A DNA stretch of 64,000 nucleotides from Terriglobus albidus (GTDB lineage Bacteria > Acidobacteriota > Terriglobia > Terriglobales > Acidobacteriaceae), in the NCBI RefSeq assembly GCF_008000815.1, contig NZ_CP042806.1:2666001-2730000 (forward strand), written 5' to 3'. Positions 26,593-37,484 of the stretch are shown one piece after another (position 1 is the stretch's first letter; each line of letters starts with the position of its first letter). Position numbers and translations under genes: made by a program. The notes below the pieces were generated by a model that was not told where the DNA came from, ran no database searches, and worked only from the letters and a program-made list of their open reading frames with translations.

Positions 26593-28320
26593 CTATTTCG
26601 CTCCGCTATCTTCTGCCAGCAGTTGCCTCAGCTCATCTGGCATCTCAAGAACGGGGGCTTCGATGAGTGTCATCGTGCCGGCATTCCTGACCACGACATT
26701 ATGCTTCTTTCCCCACGCGTCGTCCAGGGCTGGGTAATCAATGCGACTATGCGCGCCGCGGCTCTCGCGGCGTGCAAGCGCGCTGCGGGTCACTGCTTCA
26801 GCTATGGTCAACATGCTGTGCAGATCCCACACGAGGTGCCAGCCTGGGTTGAAGAGCCGTGAGCCTTCCACACGCACGCGTGCCGCACGCTCTTTCAGGG
26901 TCTCGATCTCCAACAAAGCTCGGCGAAGGTCCTCCTCGCAACGAAAGATGCCAACAAGACTTTGCATGGTGGCCTGCAAGTCGCTGTGAATAGCGTAGGG
27001 GCCTTCGCCATCCAGCCGCTCAAACGGCGCGAGCATTTGCCCAACGGTTGCCTCGATATGGGAGGAATCGATCGTTGGTGTCTCACTTCCCCTGGCGTGT
27101 TCCGCAGCCGCCAGTCCCGCTCGTCGACCAAACACCAACAGATCGGAGAGTGAATTGCCGCCAAGCCGGTTTGCTCCATGCAGGCCTGCAGCGGCTTCTC
27201 CTGCTGCGAATAACCCCGGGATGGATGTCTGCGCCGTCTCTGCGTCGACACGGATACCCCCCATCATGTAGTGACAGGTCGGTCCCACTTCCATCGGCTC
27301 CCTGGTGATGTCCACGTCCGCCAGTTCCAGGAACTGGTGATACATGCTGGGCAGCTTCCGCTTTACATAATCGGCAGGCTTGTGGGAGATGTCGAGAAAG
27401 GCGCCTCCGTGCTCAGTGCCGCGGTCCTCGCGCACCTCGGTATAGATCGAGCGTGCCACCACGTCGCGGGTAGAGAGTTCAAGTTTTTTGGGGTCGTAGC
27501 GTTCCATGAAACGCTCACCGTTCTTGTTACGGAGGATGCCTCCCTCTCCGCGCACGGCCTCGGTCACCAGGATTCCTTGCACTCCCGGCGGCCAGACCAT
27601 GCCGGTAGGATGGAACTGCACAAACTCCATGTCCATCAGATCGGCGCCCGCTTCATAGGCGAGCGCCATACCGTCGCCGGTGTATTCCCAGGAGTTGGAG
27701 GTAATCTTCCAGGCCTTGCCGATGCCGCCCGTACAAATGACTACAGACTTCGCTCTGAACACGACGAAGCGGCCCTGTTCGCGCCAGTAGCCGAAAGCGC
27801 CGGCGATGCGGCCGCCGTCTTTGAGCAGCCGTGTGACCGTGCACTCCATATATACGTCAATACCCATGTGCACGCCGCGATCCTGCAAGGTGCGAATCAT
27901 CTCCAGTCCGGTGCGGTCGCCGACATGGCACAGCCGTTTAAACGTGTGGCCACCAAAGGCTCGTTGCAGGATGTCGCCGTTCTCGGTGCGATCAAACAGA
28001 GCCCCCCACTGTTCCAGCTCGCGCACGCGTTCAGGGGCTTCGTGAGCGTGGAGCTGCGCCATGCGCCAGTTGTTTAGAAATTTGCCGCCGCGCATCGTGT
28101 CGCGAAAGTGCGCACGCCAATCGTCGGATGTATCCACGTTGGCCATCGCCGCGGCAATGCCGCCTTCGGCCATGACTGTGTGTGCTTTGCCGAGCAGAGA
28201 CTTGCACACGATGCCGACGCGGACTCCCTGGGACAAGGCTTCAATTGCAGCGCGAAGGCCGGCGCCGCCCGCGCCTATGATGAGCACGTCGTGTTCGTGA
28301 ATTTCGTATTTTGAAGTCAC
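26593..28320 (-). CDS. sdhA: Succinate dehydrogenase/fumarate reductase flavoprotein subunit
   Basis: Catalytic subunit of about 575 residues that interconverts succinate and fumarate at a covalently bound FAD. I start it at GTG 28320, which overlaps the sdhC stop (GTGA); the longer frame to 28404 would lie inside sdhC. Visible motifs: dinucleotide fold DVLIIGAGGAGLRAA, HTVMAEGGIAAAM with the FAD-linking His, substrate-site FVQFHPTGM, HYMMGGIRVD, and AAGLHGANRLGGNSLSDLLVFG. It runs as sdhC-sdhA-sdhB. The direction (dehydrogenase or reductase) cannot be settled from sequence, but the aerobic-type nuo operon beside it favours succinate oxidation. Confidence 0.95.
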   Translation of the reverse strand: MTSKYEIHEHDVLIIGAGGAGLRAAIEALSQGVRVGIVCKSLLGKAHTVMAEGGIAAAMANVDTSDDWRAHFRDTMRGGKFLNNWRMAQLHAHEAPERVRELEQWGALFDRTENGDILQRAFGGHTFKRLCHVGDRTGLEMIRTLQDRGVHMGIDVYMECTVTRLLKDGGRIAGAFGYWREQGRFVVFRAKSVVICTGGIGKAWKITSNSWEYTGDGMALAYEAGADLMDMEFVQFHPTGMVWPPGVQGILVTEAVRGEGGILRNKNGERFMERYDPKKLELSTRDVVARSIYTEVREDRGTEHGGAFLDISHKPADYVKRKLPSMYHQFLELADVDITREPMEVGPTCHYMMGGIRVDAETAQTSIPGLFAAGEAAAGLHGANRLGGNSLSDLLVFGRRAGLAAAEHARGSETPTIDSSHIEATVGQMLAPFERLDGEGPYAIHSDLQATMQSLVGIFRCEEDLRRALLEIETLKERAARVRVEGSRLFNPGWHLVWDLHSMLTIAEAVTRSALARRESRGAHSRIDYPALDDAWGKKHNVVVRNAGTMTLIEAPVLEMPDELRQLLAEDSGAK

Positions 28321-29072
28321 AGCAGCCGAATATCCTTGAGCAGACCCGCGGAGACCATACGCACGTAGAGATCGGCCAGGCCCACTGAAAAGAGGCTCAC
28401 CCATGCAAAGAGCATGTGGCGCTCATTCAAGCGGCTGAGCCAGCTCCAGGCCGTGTGACGCGGAGGGCCAAACTTCGTGCAAGAGAAGCAATCGAGCTTT
28501 CCCCCTGCCAGGTGACGCAGGGAGTGGCAAGAGAAGGTGTAAAGAGTGAGCAAAATTATGTTTGTTAGCAGGACGAGTGAGCCCACTCCGATTCCAAAGC
28601 CATCCTGGAAAAAGAATGCGCGAATTGCGTCCCACCAAAGGATGGCGAGAAACACCAAAGCAAGGTAAAGGAACCAGCGATGGAGGTTTTGCAGAATGAA
28701 CGGAAAACGAGTCTCGCCGCGGTACGCTCCTCTGCCTCCTTCGCTTACCGCGCAAGCGGGGGGATGCAGGAAGAATGCTCGATAGTAGGCCTTTCGATAG
28801 TAGTAGCAGGTTGCACGGAATCCGAGCGGGCCGGCCAGGATCAAAAGTGCCGGGGAAAATCGCCACCAGTGATGTTGCGGATCGATCAGCGGGGAGTAAA
28901 ACGGCGAGAGGTAAGGTCCCCAGGCATAGAACTTTCCTTCGAAGGCCCGGAAGGTGGCATAGATTCCAAACGTGCTCAGAACGGCGATGACGGGCAATAG
29001 TTCCACCCACCATGCGTCTCGCCGCAACGTAGTGCCGAAACCGATGACCCGACGATCCGCAGAAGATCCCAT
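28317..29072 (-). CDS. sdhC: Succinate dehydrogenase membrane anchor (cytochrome b-like) subunit
   Basis: Membrane subunit of about 251 residues with around five hydrophobic helices. The ATG at 29072 has GAAGGG about nine bases upstream and is preferred to the TTG at 29126. Several His residues near helix ends (DPQHHWW, NLHRWFLY, CHSLRHL, ERHMLF) are candidate haem or quinone-site ligands. It contains CHSLRHLAGGKLDCFSC, a Cys/His-rich loop, and FYAWGPYLSPFYSPL. It resembles the larger single anchors of actinobacterial/acidobacterial type more than the short SdhC/SdhD pair. The family assignment relies largely on its position ahead of sdhA and sdhB. Confidence 0.85.
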   Translation of the reverse strand: MGSSADRRVIGFGTTLRRDAWWVELLPVIAVLSTFGIYATFRAFEGKFYAWGPYLSPFYSPLIDPQHHWWRFSPALLILAGPLGFRATCYYYRKAYYRAFFLHPPACAVSEGGRGAYRGETRFPFILQNLHRWFLYLALVFLAILWWDAIRAFFFQDGFGIGVGSLVLLTNIILLTLYTFSCHSLRHLAGGKLDCFSCTKFGPPRHTAWSWLSRLNERHMLFAWVSLFSVGLADLYVRMVSAGLLKDIRLL

Positions 29073-29252
29073 CGTTGGGCGCCCTTCACGTCGGGTAACA
29101 GAGTAGTCCAAAATGTACCGTTGCAAATCGGAATTTTTAGCGTTCCAGGGCGATCAATTCGGTTTTGCTATGCCATATCTTGCCTTATTTACCTGTTTCG
29201 TATAGAATCGCGCGTCAGTGCAGCGCAAGCGGGTTGCACCGGGGCGGGGACC
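29073..29252. promoter_or_regulatory. Divergent promoter region shared by sdhCAB and the nuo operon
   Basis: A 180-base spacer between two respiratory operons pointing away from each other; both must start transcription within it. It is A+T-richer than its flanks around 29,130-29,205. I cannot assign unique -35/-10 boxes. Confidence 0.55.
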
Positions 29253-29627
29253 GTGAACCTTTGGCCGCTAGCAGTCTATGTCGTACTCGTCGGCATGCTT
29301 GTGATGGTCATGTTGAGCCTGTCCTTTGTCCTGGGTCAACGGCACCATGATCGAGCTACCGGTTCCCCATACGAGTCTGGCATCCTCTCAGAAGGTTCTG
29401 CGCGTGTGCGATTCTCTGCAAAGTTCTATCTGATCGCGATGTTCTTCGTTATTTTCGATCTTGAAGCGGTGTTTTTATTTGCCTGGGCGGGCGCTGTCCG
29501 AGAAACCGGATGGGCTGGCTACGCCGAGGTGCTGCTATTCATTACGGTACTGCTTGCGACGCTCGCTTATTTGTGGCGCGTCGGCGCTCTTGATTGGAAA
29601 CAAGGAAGCAGACGAATGGTGAGTTAG
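29253..29627 (+). CDS. nuoA: NADH-quinone oxidoreductase subunit A
   Basis: A 124-residue membrane subunit at the junction of the peripheral and membrane arms of complex I. GTG at 29253 is chosen because GGGGCGGGG lies just upstream and it gives the expected length with three helices. Family marks are PYESGI after the first helix and the acidic FVIFDLEAVFLFAWA of the second. First gene of the 13-gene nuo operon. Confidence 0.93.
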   Translation: MNLWPLAVYVVLVGMLVMVMLSLSFVLGQRHHDRATGSPYESGILSEGSARVRFSAKFYLIAMFFVIFDLEAVFLFAWAGAVRETGWAGYAEVLLFITVLLATLAYLWRVGALDWKQGSRRMVS

Positions 29628-29642
29628 TTACGGTGGTGTACC

Positions 29643-30281
29643 ATGCGCTGGTCGATCAGCAGGCCTGCCGATTCTCTGCAGGCTGAAAAGGCCGATGGAA
29701 ATCTTGATGAGGCGATCCGCCGAACTCTTGTTCTGTCCCGTGTAGATGATCTTGTGGCGTGGAGCCGAAAGAACTCTGTCTGGCCGTTCAACTTTGGCCT
29801 CTCCTGCTGCTTCGTGGAGATGGCTACAAGCATTACGAGCAAATATGACATTTCGCGGTTTGGCGCTGAAGTGATCCGCGGTACGCCACGAGAGGCGGAT
29901 CTTATGGTCATTGCAGGCACGCCATTTATCAAGATGGCGCCGGTGATCAAGCGCCTTTATGAACAGATGATGGAGCCGCGGTGGGTGATTTCCATGGGGT
30001 CCTGCGCCAATTCGGGCGGCATGTACGACATCTACAGCGTGGTACAGGGGGTCGATAAGATCCTCCCGGTAGACGTCTATGTCCCCGGATGTCCACCTCG
30101 GCCGGACGCGTTTCTGGAAGGCGTTCTGTTGTTACGCGATGCGATAGGAAAGGAAAAGCGGCCCCTGAGTTGGGTTATTGGACCGCAAGGAGTGGAGCGG
30201 CCTGATATGCCTTCGATGCGCGACTCCAAACAGGCACAGCGGCAATTACTTACTGTGCTCCGGACTCCCGATAGTGTTTAG
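29643..30281 (+). CDS. nuoB: NADH-quinone oxidoreductase subunit B
   Basis: A 212-residue subunit holding the terminal [4Fe-4S] cluster N2 that reduces quinone. The cluster cysteines are the adjacent pair C55/C56 ([10 protein letters not shown]), C121 (GSCANSGG) and C150 ([10 protein letters not shown]). [18 protein letters not shown] is the family signature. The C-terminal tail after residue 175 is longer than in short homologues. It lies 15 bases after nuoA. Confidence 0.96.
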   Translation: MRWSISRPADSLQAEKADGNLDEAIRRTLVLSRVDDLVAWSRKNSVWPFNFGLSCCFVEMATSITSKYDISRFGAEVIRGTPREADLMVIAGTPFIKMAPVIKRLYEQMMEPRWVISMGSCANSGGMYDIYSVVQGVDKILPVDVYVPGCPPRPDAFLEGVLLLRDAIGKEKRPLSWVIGPQGVERPDMPSMRDSKQAQRQLLTVLRTPDSV

Positions 30282-30298
30282 CAGTAGCGGCGGTATGT

Positions 30299-32044
30299 AT
30301 GATGCGCAGCCTGATTGTCGATGAGGAACTACGGAACGAACTTGGCCCTACGGTTGCGCCCCAACCTGCCTGCGACGGAATTCCGACATTCTGGGTCTCG
30401 AAGGCCGATATCCATGAAGCTATTCGCTCGCTCCATTGCGAAATTCCAAAACCATACAGAATGTTTTTTGATATTACGGCAATTGACGAACGCGGCCGCA
30501 CCCACCGCGATGGTCAGCCGCCGAGTGACTTCACCGTTGTTTACCACCTCTACTCTCTTGAACGGAACGAATATGTTCGGTTGAAGGTAGCGCTCGACCA
30601 GGATCAACTCTCACTCCCTACCATCACTGACATCTGTCCCGCGGCCAACTGGTATGAGCGGGAGGTGTGGGATATGTTTGGTATCGTTTTCAACCAACAT
30701 CCGCATTTAACGCGCATCCTCATGCCGAGGACGTGGCCGGGGCATCCGTTGCGCAAGGACCATCCGGCACGCGCCACGGAGATGGGTCCCTTTACTCTGC
30801 CGGACGAAAAGCAGGATGCCGAGCAGGAAGCGTTGCAGTTCCGCCCCGAAGAATGGGGCATGTCGCGGCAACACGAAGATACCGATTTCATTTTTCTGAA
30901 TATTGGTCCGCAGCATCCCGGCACGCACGGCGTTCTCCGCATCATCCTGCAGTTAGACGGCGAGGAAATTGTCGATGCTATCCCCGACATTGGCTTTCAT
31001 CACCGCGGCGCCGAGAAGATGGGTGAGCGCCAGACATGGCATACCTATATTCCTTACACAGATCGCGTGGATTATCTGGGCGGGGTGATGAACAACTTCG
31101 CATACCTGATGGCGGTCGAAAAATTGGCGGGCATCACCGTGCCTCCCCGCGGACAGATGATCCGGGTCATGATGGCGGAGCTGTTTCGCATCATCAGCCA
31201 TCTGGTCTGGTACGGCACGTTCGCACAGGACCTTGGCCAGATGTCGCCCGTGTTCTATATGTTCAACGACCGCGAGCGAGCGTTCGGCATTGTTGAGGCG
31301 ATCTGCGGTGCGCGCATGCACCCCAACTGGTTCCGCATTGGCGGTGTAGCCCAGGATCTGCCAAACGGATGGGACCGCCTGTTCCGAGACTTTCTGCAAT
31401 ACCTGCCGGCCAAACTCGACGAGTATGACCGCACTGTCATGCGCAATCGTCTGTTCAAGGCGCGCACGAAAGGCATTGGAAGCTGCACGATCGAGGAAGC
31501 AATTGAGTGGGGCATGACTGGTCCAAACCTGCGCGCGTGCGGTCTCGATTGGGATTTCCGCAAGAAACAACCCTATTCCTGCTACGACCAACTCGAATTC
31601 GATATACCTGTCGGGCGCACGGGAGATTGCTACGACCGCGCGATCGTGCACGTCGAAGAGATGCGCCAAAGTCTGAGGATTATCCAGCAATGCGTTGACG
31701 ATATGCCGGGTGGTCCATGCAACGCAGACCATCCGCTGACCACACCGCCGCCAAAAGCGCGCACCATGCACGACATCGAAACGCTCATCCACCATTTCCT
31801 TAGTGTGAGCTGGGGCCCTGTGATCCCGGCCGGCGAAGCCATGGCCGCGATCGAAGGAACCAAGGGCAATAACGGCTATTACCTGATAAGCGATGGAGGC
31901 ACGGGGTCTTACCGGACTCGTATCCGCACACCATCGTTTGCACACATGCAAATGCTGCCGCAATTGTGCCGGGGATGGATGATCCCGGACCTTCTGGCGA
32001 TCCTGGGAAGTCTTGATTATGTGCTTGCGGACATCGACCGGTGA
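30299..32044 (+). CDS. nuoCD: NADH-quinone oxidoreductase fused subunits C and D
   Basis: A 581-residue fusion of the 30-kDa (C) and 49-kDa (D) subunits. Residues 1 to about 185 are NuoC ([17 protein letters not shown] and HPLRKDHP signatures). From about residue 200 NuoD begins with [16 protein letters not shown], then [12 protein letters not shown], and ends in the family's [11 protein letters not shown], completing the quinone-binding site with NuoB. The fusion, also known in Escherichia coli, reduces the usual 14 genes to 13. The linker is about 15 residues ([18 protein letters not shown]). Confidence 0.95.
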   Translation: MMRSLIVDEELRNELGPTVAPQPACDGIPTFWVSKADIHEAIRSLHCEIPKPYRMFFDITAIDERGRTHRDGQPPSDFTVVYHLYSLERNEYVRLKVALDQDQLSLPTITDICPAANWYEREVWDMFGIVFNQHPHLTRILMPRTWPGHPLRKDHPARATEMGPFTLPDEKQDAEQEALQFRPEEWGMSRQHEDTDFIFLNIGPQHPGTHGVLRIILQLDGEEIVDAIPDIGFHHRGAEKMGERQTWHTYIPYTDRVDYLGGVMNNFAYLMAVEKLAGITVPPRGQMIRVMMAELFRIISHLVWYGTFAQDLGQMSPVFYMFNDRERAFGIVEAICGARMHPNWFRIGGVAQDLPNGWDRLFRDFLQYLPAKLDEYDRTVMRNRLFKARTKGIGSCTIEEAIEWGMTGPNLRACGLDWDFRKKQPYSCYDQLEFDIPVGRTGDCYDRAIVHVEEMRQSLRIIQQCVDDMPGGPCNADHPLTTPPPKARTMHDIETLIHHFLSVSWGPVIPAGEAMAAIEGTKGNNGYYLISDGGTGSYRTRIRTPSFAHMQMLPQLCRGWMIPDLLAILGSLDYVLADIDR

Positions 32045-32068
32045 ACAAAGAAAAGGGAGAGTGAGACG

Positions 32069-32533
32069 ATGCTGACTGTTGAGGAACGAGAGGAGATCGA
32101 CGCGAAACTTGCCGACTATCCAAACACCCAGGCCGTCGCTATCGAAGCGATGCTGATCATTCAACGGCGCCAGGGGTGGGTATCGGACGAAAAACTGCGC
32201 GACCTCTCGGAAATCCTACGGCTTTCCGTCGCCAACCTGGACGGCGTAGCGACGTTTTACAACCTGATCCGCCGGAGGCCGGTGGGACGGCACGTCGCAC
32301 TCGTTTGCGATAGCGTCTCGTGTTGGATCATGGGCTCTGACAGAATGCGGGATCACCTCTGCAGCAAGCTGGGCACACCGATTGGCGGCACAACTTCAGA
32401 CGGGCAATTTACTTTGTTGCCGATCGTTTGCCTGGGAGCGTGTGATCACGCTCCAGCCATGATGATCGACGGAACGTTACATGAAGATCTGAACGAACAG
32501 AAGATCGAAGAGATATTGACGCAGTACACATAG
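32069..32533 (+). CDS. nuoE: NADH-quinone oxidoreductase subunit E
   Basis: A 154-residue thioredoxin-like subunit carrying the [2Fe-2S] cluster N1a near the flavin. Ligands are C80 and C85 (CDSVSC) and C121 and C125 (CLGAC). ATG with GGGAGA upstream, 24 bases after nuoCD. It forms the NADH-dehydrogenase module with NuoF and NuoG. Confidence 0.95.
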   Translation: MLTVEEREEIDAKLADYPNTQAVAIEAMLIIQRRQGWVSDEKLRDLSEILRLSVANLDGVATFYNLIRRRPVGRHVALVCDSVSCWIMGSDRMRDHLCSKLGTPIGGTTSDGQFTLLPIVCLGACDHAPAMMIDGTLHEDLNEQKIEEILTQYT

Positions 32534-32539
32534 GCATCT

Positions 32540-33811
32540 ATGGAGAAACCTCTTACAGGCAATTTTCGACCTGACAAAACTGCGGTGAGCCTTCCGGAGT
32601 ACGAGCGTGCCGGTGGATATCAAGGGCTCCGCAAGGCACTCACTATGCAGCCGGCTGATGTCACGGAATTGATAAAGAGATCGAATCTTCGCGGACGGGG
32701 AGGGGCGGGTTTTCCGACCGGCTCGAAGTGGAGCTTCGTGCCTATGGGCAAGGATGCGCCGCATCCGAAATACCTCGTTGCGAATGCCGATGAGATGGAG
32801 CCCGGAACGTTCAAAGATCGTGCGTTGATGGAGAGGGACCCGCATCAGTTGATCGAGGGTATGATCGTCGCCGCATATGCGATAGAGGCAGACATCGCTT
32901 ACATATTTTTGCGAGGCGAGTACGAGTGGCCGAACCAGTGCCTTTCCAAAGCAATCGCCGAAGCAAAAGCAAGCAACTATCTCGGTCGCAATATTCTGGG
33001 ATCGGGTTACAGTCTTGAAATTCATCTTCATGCCAGCGCGGGCCGTTACATATGCGGCGAAGAGACTGCTCTGCTGAATGCCCTCGAAGGGAAGCGGGCG
33101 CATCCGAGAACGAAGCCTCCCTTTCCCCAGGTCTGCGGGCTTTGGGGGAAACCGACGATCGTCCAGAATGTGGAAACGCTTTGCAATGTTCACCACATCG
33201 TGAACAAAGGCCCAGATTGGTTCCGACGTCTGAGCCTGACTGAGGATGGAGGTACAAAGCTGTTTGGCGTTAGCGGCAAAGTCAAACGCCCGGGACTCTG
33301 GGAACTTCCCATGGGCACGCCACTACGTGAGATTCTCGAGGACCACGCGGGAGGAATGCGCGACGGCCTACGTTTTCGTGGGCTGCTGCCGGGCGGAGCG
33401 TCGACGGACTTTCTTGTCGAGGAGCATTTGGACACTCCGATGGACTACGGGAATGTGCAGAAGGTTGGAAGCCGATTGGGCACGGGAACCATGGTTGTGC
33501 TGGACGACCAGACGTGCCCTGTCGGCATGGTCTGGAATCTGGAACACTTCTTTGCTCAGGAATCGTGCGGCTGGTGCACCCCGTGTTGGAGTGGGCTCGC
33601 ATGGACGGAGAAGATTTTGCTCGCAATGGAGCAAGGCCGCGGGAGCGCTCGTGATCTGGAGACGCTGACGTTTCAAACAAAATTTCTTGCGCCGGGCAAC
33701 ACTTTCTGCGCCCTTGCGCCGGGAGCAGTCGAGCCACTTCAAAGTGCGCTGAAGTATTTTGCTGAAGATTTTCGCCGGCACATCGACGAACATCGCTGTC
33801 CCTGGAGATGA
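32540..33811 (+). CDS. nuoF: NADH-quinone oxidoreductase subunit F (NADH/FMN-binding)
   Basis: A 423-residue subunit where NADH is oxidised. The FMN/NADH site is seen in LRGRGGAGFPTGSKW and CGEETALLNALEG, and the [4Fe-4S] N3 ligands in SCGWCTPC (about 342-349) plus the Cys of NTFCALAPGA near 388. It lies seven bases after nuoE and overlaps nuoG by four. Confidence 0.96.
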   Translation: MEKPLTGNFRPDKTAVSLPEYERAGGYQGLRKALTMQPADVTELIKRSNLRGRGGAGFPTGSKWSFVPMGKDAPHPKYLVANADEMEPGTFKDRALMERDPHQLIEGMIVAAYAIEADIAYIFLRGEYEWPNQCLSKAIAEAKASNYLGRNILGSGYSLEIHLHASAGRYICGEETALLNALEGKRAHPRTKPPFPQVCGLWGKPTIVQNVETLCNVHHIVNKGPDWFRRLSLTEDGGTKLFGVSGKVKRPGLWELPMGTPLREILEDHAGGMRDGLRFRGLLPGGASTDFLVEEHLDTPMDYGNVQKVGSRLGTGTMVVLDDQTCPVGMVWNLEHFFAQESCGWCTPCWSGLAWTEKILLAMEQGRGSARDLETLTFQTKFLAPGNTFCALAPGAVEPLQSALKYFAEDFRRHIDEHRCPWR

Positions 33812-36522
33812 CCATGGCGACTATTTATATTGACGGCAAGCTCAGACAGGTGAATCCGAAGCAGAACCTGCTGCACGCCTGTCTTTCGCTGGGTTATGAC
33901 CTTCCGTATTTCTGCTGGCATCCAGCATTGGGTTCGGTGGGTGCGTGTCGCCAATGCGCTGTTAAGCAATTCCGCAACGAGCAAGACACGGCAGGCAAGC
34001 TCGTCATGGCCTGTATGACACCAGCTGCCGAGGGCACACGCATCTCAATCGCCGATCCTGAAGCGGTGGCCTTTCGCGCCGGTGTTATTCAGGGGTTGAT
34101 GCAGAACCATCCGCATGATTGTCCTGTATGCGATGAAGGCGGCGAATGTCACCTGCAGGACATGACGGTCATGACCGGACACCGGTCACGCGTTTACAGC
34201 TTTGGCAAGAGGACGTTTCGAAACCAGTATCTCGGTCCGCTGGTGAATCATGAGATGAATCGCTGCATTCAATGCCAGCGATGTGTGCGCTTTTATCGCG
34301 AATACGCGGGTGGTGACGACCTGAATGCGTTTCATCTGCGCGACACCGTCTACTTTGGACGACACGAAGACGGCGTTCTTGAAAACGAGTTCAGCGGCAA
34401 CCTGGTTGAGATCTGTCCGACGGGTGTATTTACCGATGCAACACTCAAGCACCACTACACACGCAAGTGGGACCTGCAGATGGCGCCGTCGATCTGTGTT
34501 CACTGCGGGCTGGGTTGCAATACTACTGTCGGCGAACGATATGGCACGCTACGCCGCACTGTGAATCGTTATAACCACGAGGTGAATGGGTACTTTCTTT
34601 GCGACCGTGGACGGTTTGGCTATGAGTTTGTGGAGAGCGATCAGAGAATTCGCCATCCGTTGCTGAATGGCAAAGCAGCAACGAAGAGTGAGGCATTGGA
34701 ACGATTCGGCGCCATATTGCGCGAGGGCAAGGCATTCGGAATTGGATCACCGCGGGCTTCCCTGGAGGGCAACTTCGCACTACGCACGCTGGTTGGTCCC
34801 GATCGGTTCTTTGCTGGAACTTCCGATCATGAGTTGCAGCTTCTTTCGACCATCCTCCGCATCCTGCGCGAAGGCCCGGCGCGATCACCTTCGCTTCTCG
34901 AGATGGAGCACTCGGATGTTGTGTTCGTCCTTGGTGAGGATGTCACGAACGTCGCGCCGATCATGGCTTTGCGGCTACGTCAGGCTGTGCGTCAGGCCCC
35001 CATGCAGATCGCGGAGAAACTGCACATTCCGGAGTGGCTCGACCATTCGGTGCGCGAGGCTGTGCAGAATGAGAAGGGGCCGCTCTACATTGCTTCTGCT
35101 TACGCGACGAAGCTGGATGACATCGCGAGGGGCACATATCGTGCGGCGCCAGATGATCTGGCTCGGTTGGGTTTCGCTGTCGCTCACGCGATCGATCCCG
35201 ATGCCCCGGTTGTAGAGGGCCTGCTGCCGGATTTGGAGAAGATGGCGTCGGAGATAGCGTCAGCGTTGCTTGGTGGGCAGCACCCGCTGGTTGTTTCCGG
35301 TACAAGTTGCGGCAGTCAAAGTGTCATAGAAGCGGCGGCGCAGGTTGCGTGGGCTTTGTGCAAGGTGGGACGCCCTGCGGCTCTCAGCTTCACGGCGCCG
35401 GAGTCTAACAGTTTTGGTCTCGCGTTGATGGCGCCCCGTCCACTCTCTGAAGCTGTCTCCGCGATCAAAGGCGAACCAACAAGCACGCTGGTTGTCCTTG
35501 AGAATGATCTGTTTCGCCGTGGTCCTGCAGACGTGGTGTCATCTTTGCTGAAAGATGCCGGCCACCTTGTCGTTCTCGACCATCTGGATAACGCAACTAC
35601 AGAGGCAGCCGAACTTGTATTGCCGGCAGGCACTTATGCCGAATCTGATGGAACGATCGTGAACAACGAAGGGCGCGCCCAGCGACACTTCCAGGTTTTC
35701 GATCCCAGTACCGACGTGCAGGAAAGCTGGAGATGGTTACACGAAGGAGCGATTGCAGCGGATAGTGAGAGCGGGGCACAGTGGCAGAACCTCGACGGTC
35801 TCACTGCGGCTATGGCCGCAGAAATACCTGTATTTGCATCGATTCCACGAGTTGCTCCATCACGGAAAGCCAGCGGCAAGATCGCACGCGAGCCGAACCG
35901 GTACAGCGGTCGCACCGCAATGCTAGCCAATATCAGCGTGCATGAGCCAAAACCGCCTGACGATCCTGATTCTGCCCTGGCGTTCTCGATGGAGTCAGGG
36001 CCCGAATCGGCTCCGCCGTCGCTGATTCCTTTTTTCTGGGCGCCCGGCTGGAACTCCATTCAATCGGTCAATAAGTTTCAAACCGAAGTGGGCGGGCCAT
36101 TACGCGGCGGTGATCCTGGGATCCGTCTGATTGAGCCGTCACTGGAGCGGAGCTGGAAGTATTGCTCTACGATTCCCGCAGCATTTCAACGGCAGCCGGA
36201 TGTGTGGATGCTGATCCCGATGTTTCACATCTTCGGATCAGAGGAACTGAGCCTCCACGCACAGGGTATCGGTCAACTGTCCCCGCACCCCTATGTGGCG
36301 TTGAACCCAGTAGAGGCTTCGCAGAGTGGGGTCAACGCCGGCGAGCGGATCAAGGTTTCCGTTGAAGGGTCTCTCTTCGAACTAGAGGTCGCGTTGCGAG
36401 CTGACCTGCCTCGCGGTGTAGCCGGCTTGCCCGCCGGATTGTCGCCAGCCAAGGGTATCCTTCTGCCGGCTTTCTGCAGGCTTGCACCAATTCCGGCTGA
36501 ACCATCCAGAGGTGCTCCATGA
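33808..36522 (+). CDS. nuoG: NADH-quinone oxidoreductase subunit G
   Basis: A 904-residue iron-sulfur subunit. The N-terminal ferredoxin has C36, C47, C50 and C69; then the His/Cys set [14 protein letters not shown], the CIQCQRC...CPTG ferredoxin pair, and ICVHCGLGC at about 230, marking the extra N7-like site at the start of the molybdopterin-oxidoreductase-like fold. The C-terminal half keeps that fold without catalytic function, as in the family. ATGA overlaps join it to nuoF and nuoH; an alternative ATG two codons in (33814) cannot be excluded. Confidence 0.94.
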   Translation: MTMATIYIDGKLRQVNPKQNLLHACLSLGYDLPYFCWHPALGSVGACRQCAVKQFRNEQDTAGKLVMACMTPAAEGTRISIADPEAVAFRAGVIQGLMQNHPHDCPVCDEGGECHLQDMTVMTGHRSRVYSFGKRTFRNQYLGPLVNHEMNRCIQCQRCVRFYREYAGGDDLNAFHLRDTVYFGRHEDGVLENEFSGNLVEICPTGVFTDATLKHHYTRKWDLQMAPSICVHCGLGCNTTVGERYGTLRRTVNRYNHEVNGYFLCDRGRFGYEFVESDQRIRHPLLNGKAATKSEALERFGAILREGKAFGIGSPRASLEGNFALRTLVGPDRFFAGTSDHELQLLSTILRILREGPARSPSLLEMEHSDVVFVLGEDVTNVAPIMALRLRQAVRQAPMQIAEKLHIPEWLDHSVREAVQNEKGPLYIASAYATKLDDIARGTYRAAPDDLARLGFAVAHAIDPDAPVVEGLLPDLEKMASEIASALLGGQHPLVVSGTSCGSQSVIEAAAQVAWALCKVGRPAALSFTAPESNSFGLALMAPRPLSEAVSAIKGEPTSTLVVLENDLFRRGPADVVSSLLKDAGHLVVLDHLDNATTEAAELVLPAGTYAESDGTIVNNEGRAQRHFQVFDPSTDVQESWRWLHEGAIAADSESGAQWQNLDGLTAAMAAEIPVFASIPRVAPSRKASGKIAREPNRYSGRTAMLANISVHEPKPPDDPDSALAFSMESGPESAPPSLIPFFWAPGWNSIQSVNKFQTEVGGPLRGGDPGIRLIEPSLERSWKYCSTIPAAFQRQPDVWMLIPMFHIFGSEELSLHAQGIGQLSPHPYVALNPVEASQSGVNAGERIKVSVEGSLFELEVALRADLPRGVAGLPAGLSPAKGILLPAFCRLAPIPAEPSRGAP

Positions 36523-37472
36523 TGCAGAATCTCTTTCCCTTTGTCATCATCGCGGTGGTTCTGTTTGTGGTGCTCAATCTATCAGCCGGATTGATCTGGG
36601 TGGAGCGTCGTCTGCTTGCCTTGTGGCAAGACCGATATGGCCCCAATCGTGTCGGCCCATTTGGCTTAGGACAGGTGGTAGCCGACTCGGTGAAGATGTT
36701 CACCAAAGAAGACTGGATTCCACCCTTTGCGGACAAGCCCGTCTTTGTTATCGCGCCCGCCATCATTGTTGCTACCGCACTGATCTCGTTTGCGGTTGTG
36801 CCTTTTGCTTCGGGATTTGTAATTGCCGATCTCGACGTGGGAGTCCTGTTTCTCCTGGCGATGTCCTCCCTGGGTGTCTACAGCATTGTTCTGGCAGGCT
36901 GGGCGTCGAACAACAAGTACTCGCTGCTCGGTGGCATCCGCGCAGCCGCACAGATGCTGAGTTACGAGGTCTTCATGGGTTTGTCCCTGTTAGGAGTGGT
37001 GATCCTGGCCGGCTCCTTTCGGATCTCGCATATCGTCGAAGCGCAGCGGGGGATGTGGTTCATTGTGCCTCAGTTCCTCGGCTTCGTCCTGTTCCTGATC
37101 GCGGGCCTGGCGGAGACGCGTCGGCTGCCATTCGATCTTGCGGAAGCGGAGAGCGAATTGATTGCAGGCTTTCACTCAGAGTATTCCGGTATGAAGTTCG
37201 GCATGTTCTTCGTCGGGGAATACATCGGTGTGATTCTGATCTCGGCGACCATTGCGTTGTTTTTTTTCGGGGGCTGGTTGGGACCTGTGTTGCCCGGGCC
37301 GGTCTGGTTTGCAGCGAAGACGATGTTTTTCGTCTGTCTATTCATCTTGTTTCGTGCGGCGCTTCCCAGGCCGCGATTTGATCAGCTGATGTCCTGGGGC
37401 TGGAAGGTGATGCTGCCCCTGGCATTGGTGAATTTGTTGGTAACCGGGGCTGTTGTGCTTGCCCGGACATAA
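36519..37472 (+). CDS. nuoH: NADH-quinone oxidoreductase subunit H
   Basis: A 317-residue subunit with about eight membrane helices, lining the quinone chamber. Signatures: [52 protein letters not shown] and [15 protein letters not shown], with the conserved acidic residues of the coupling path. The ATG overlaps the nuoG stop. Confidence 0.96.
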   Translation: MMQNLFPFVIIAVVLFVVLNLSAGLIWVERRLLALWQDRYGPNRVGPFGLGQVVADSVKMFTKEDWIPPFADKPVFVIAPAIIVATALISFAVVPFASGFVIADLDVGVLFLLAMSSLGVYSIVLAGWASNNKYSLLGGIRAAAQMLSYEVFMGLSLLGVVILAGSFRISHIVEAQRGMWFIVPQFLGFVLFLIAGLAETRRLPFDLAEAESELIAGFHSEYSGMKFGMFFVGEYIGVILISATIALFFFGGWLGPVLPGPVWFAAKTMFFVCLFILFRAALPRPRFDQLMSWGWKVMLPLALVNLLVTGAVVLART

Positions 37473-37484
37473 AGGAGGCTCCCC

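Noticed and set aside
30953-32164. 403-codon - strand frame opposite nuoCD
   Set aside because: Shadow of a highly conserved gene; composition is His/Arg-rich with no domain.
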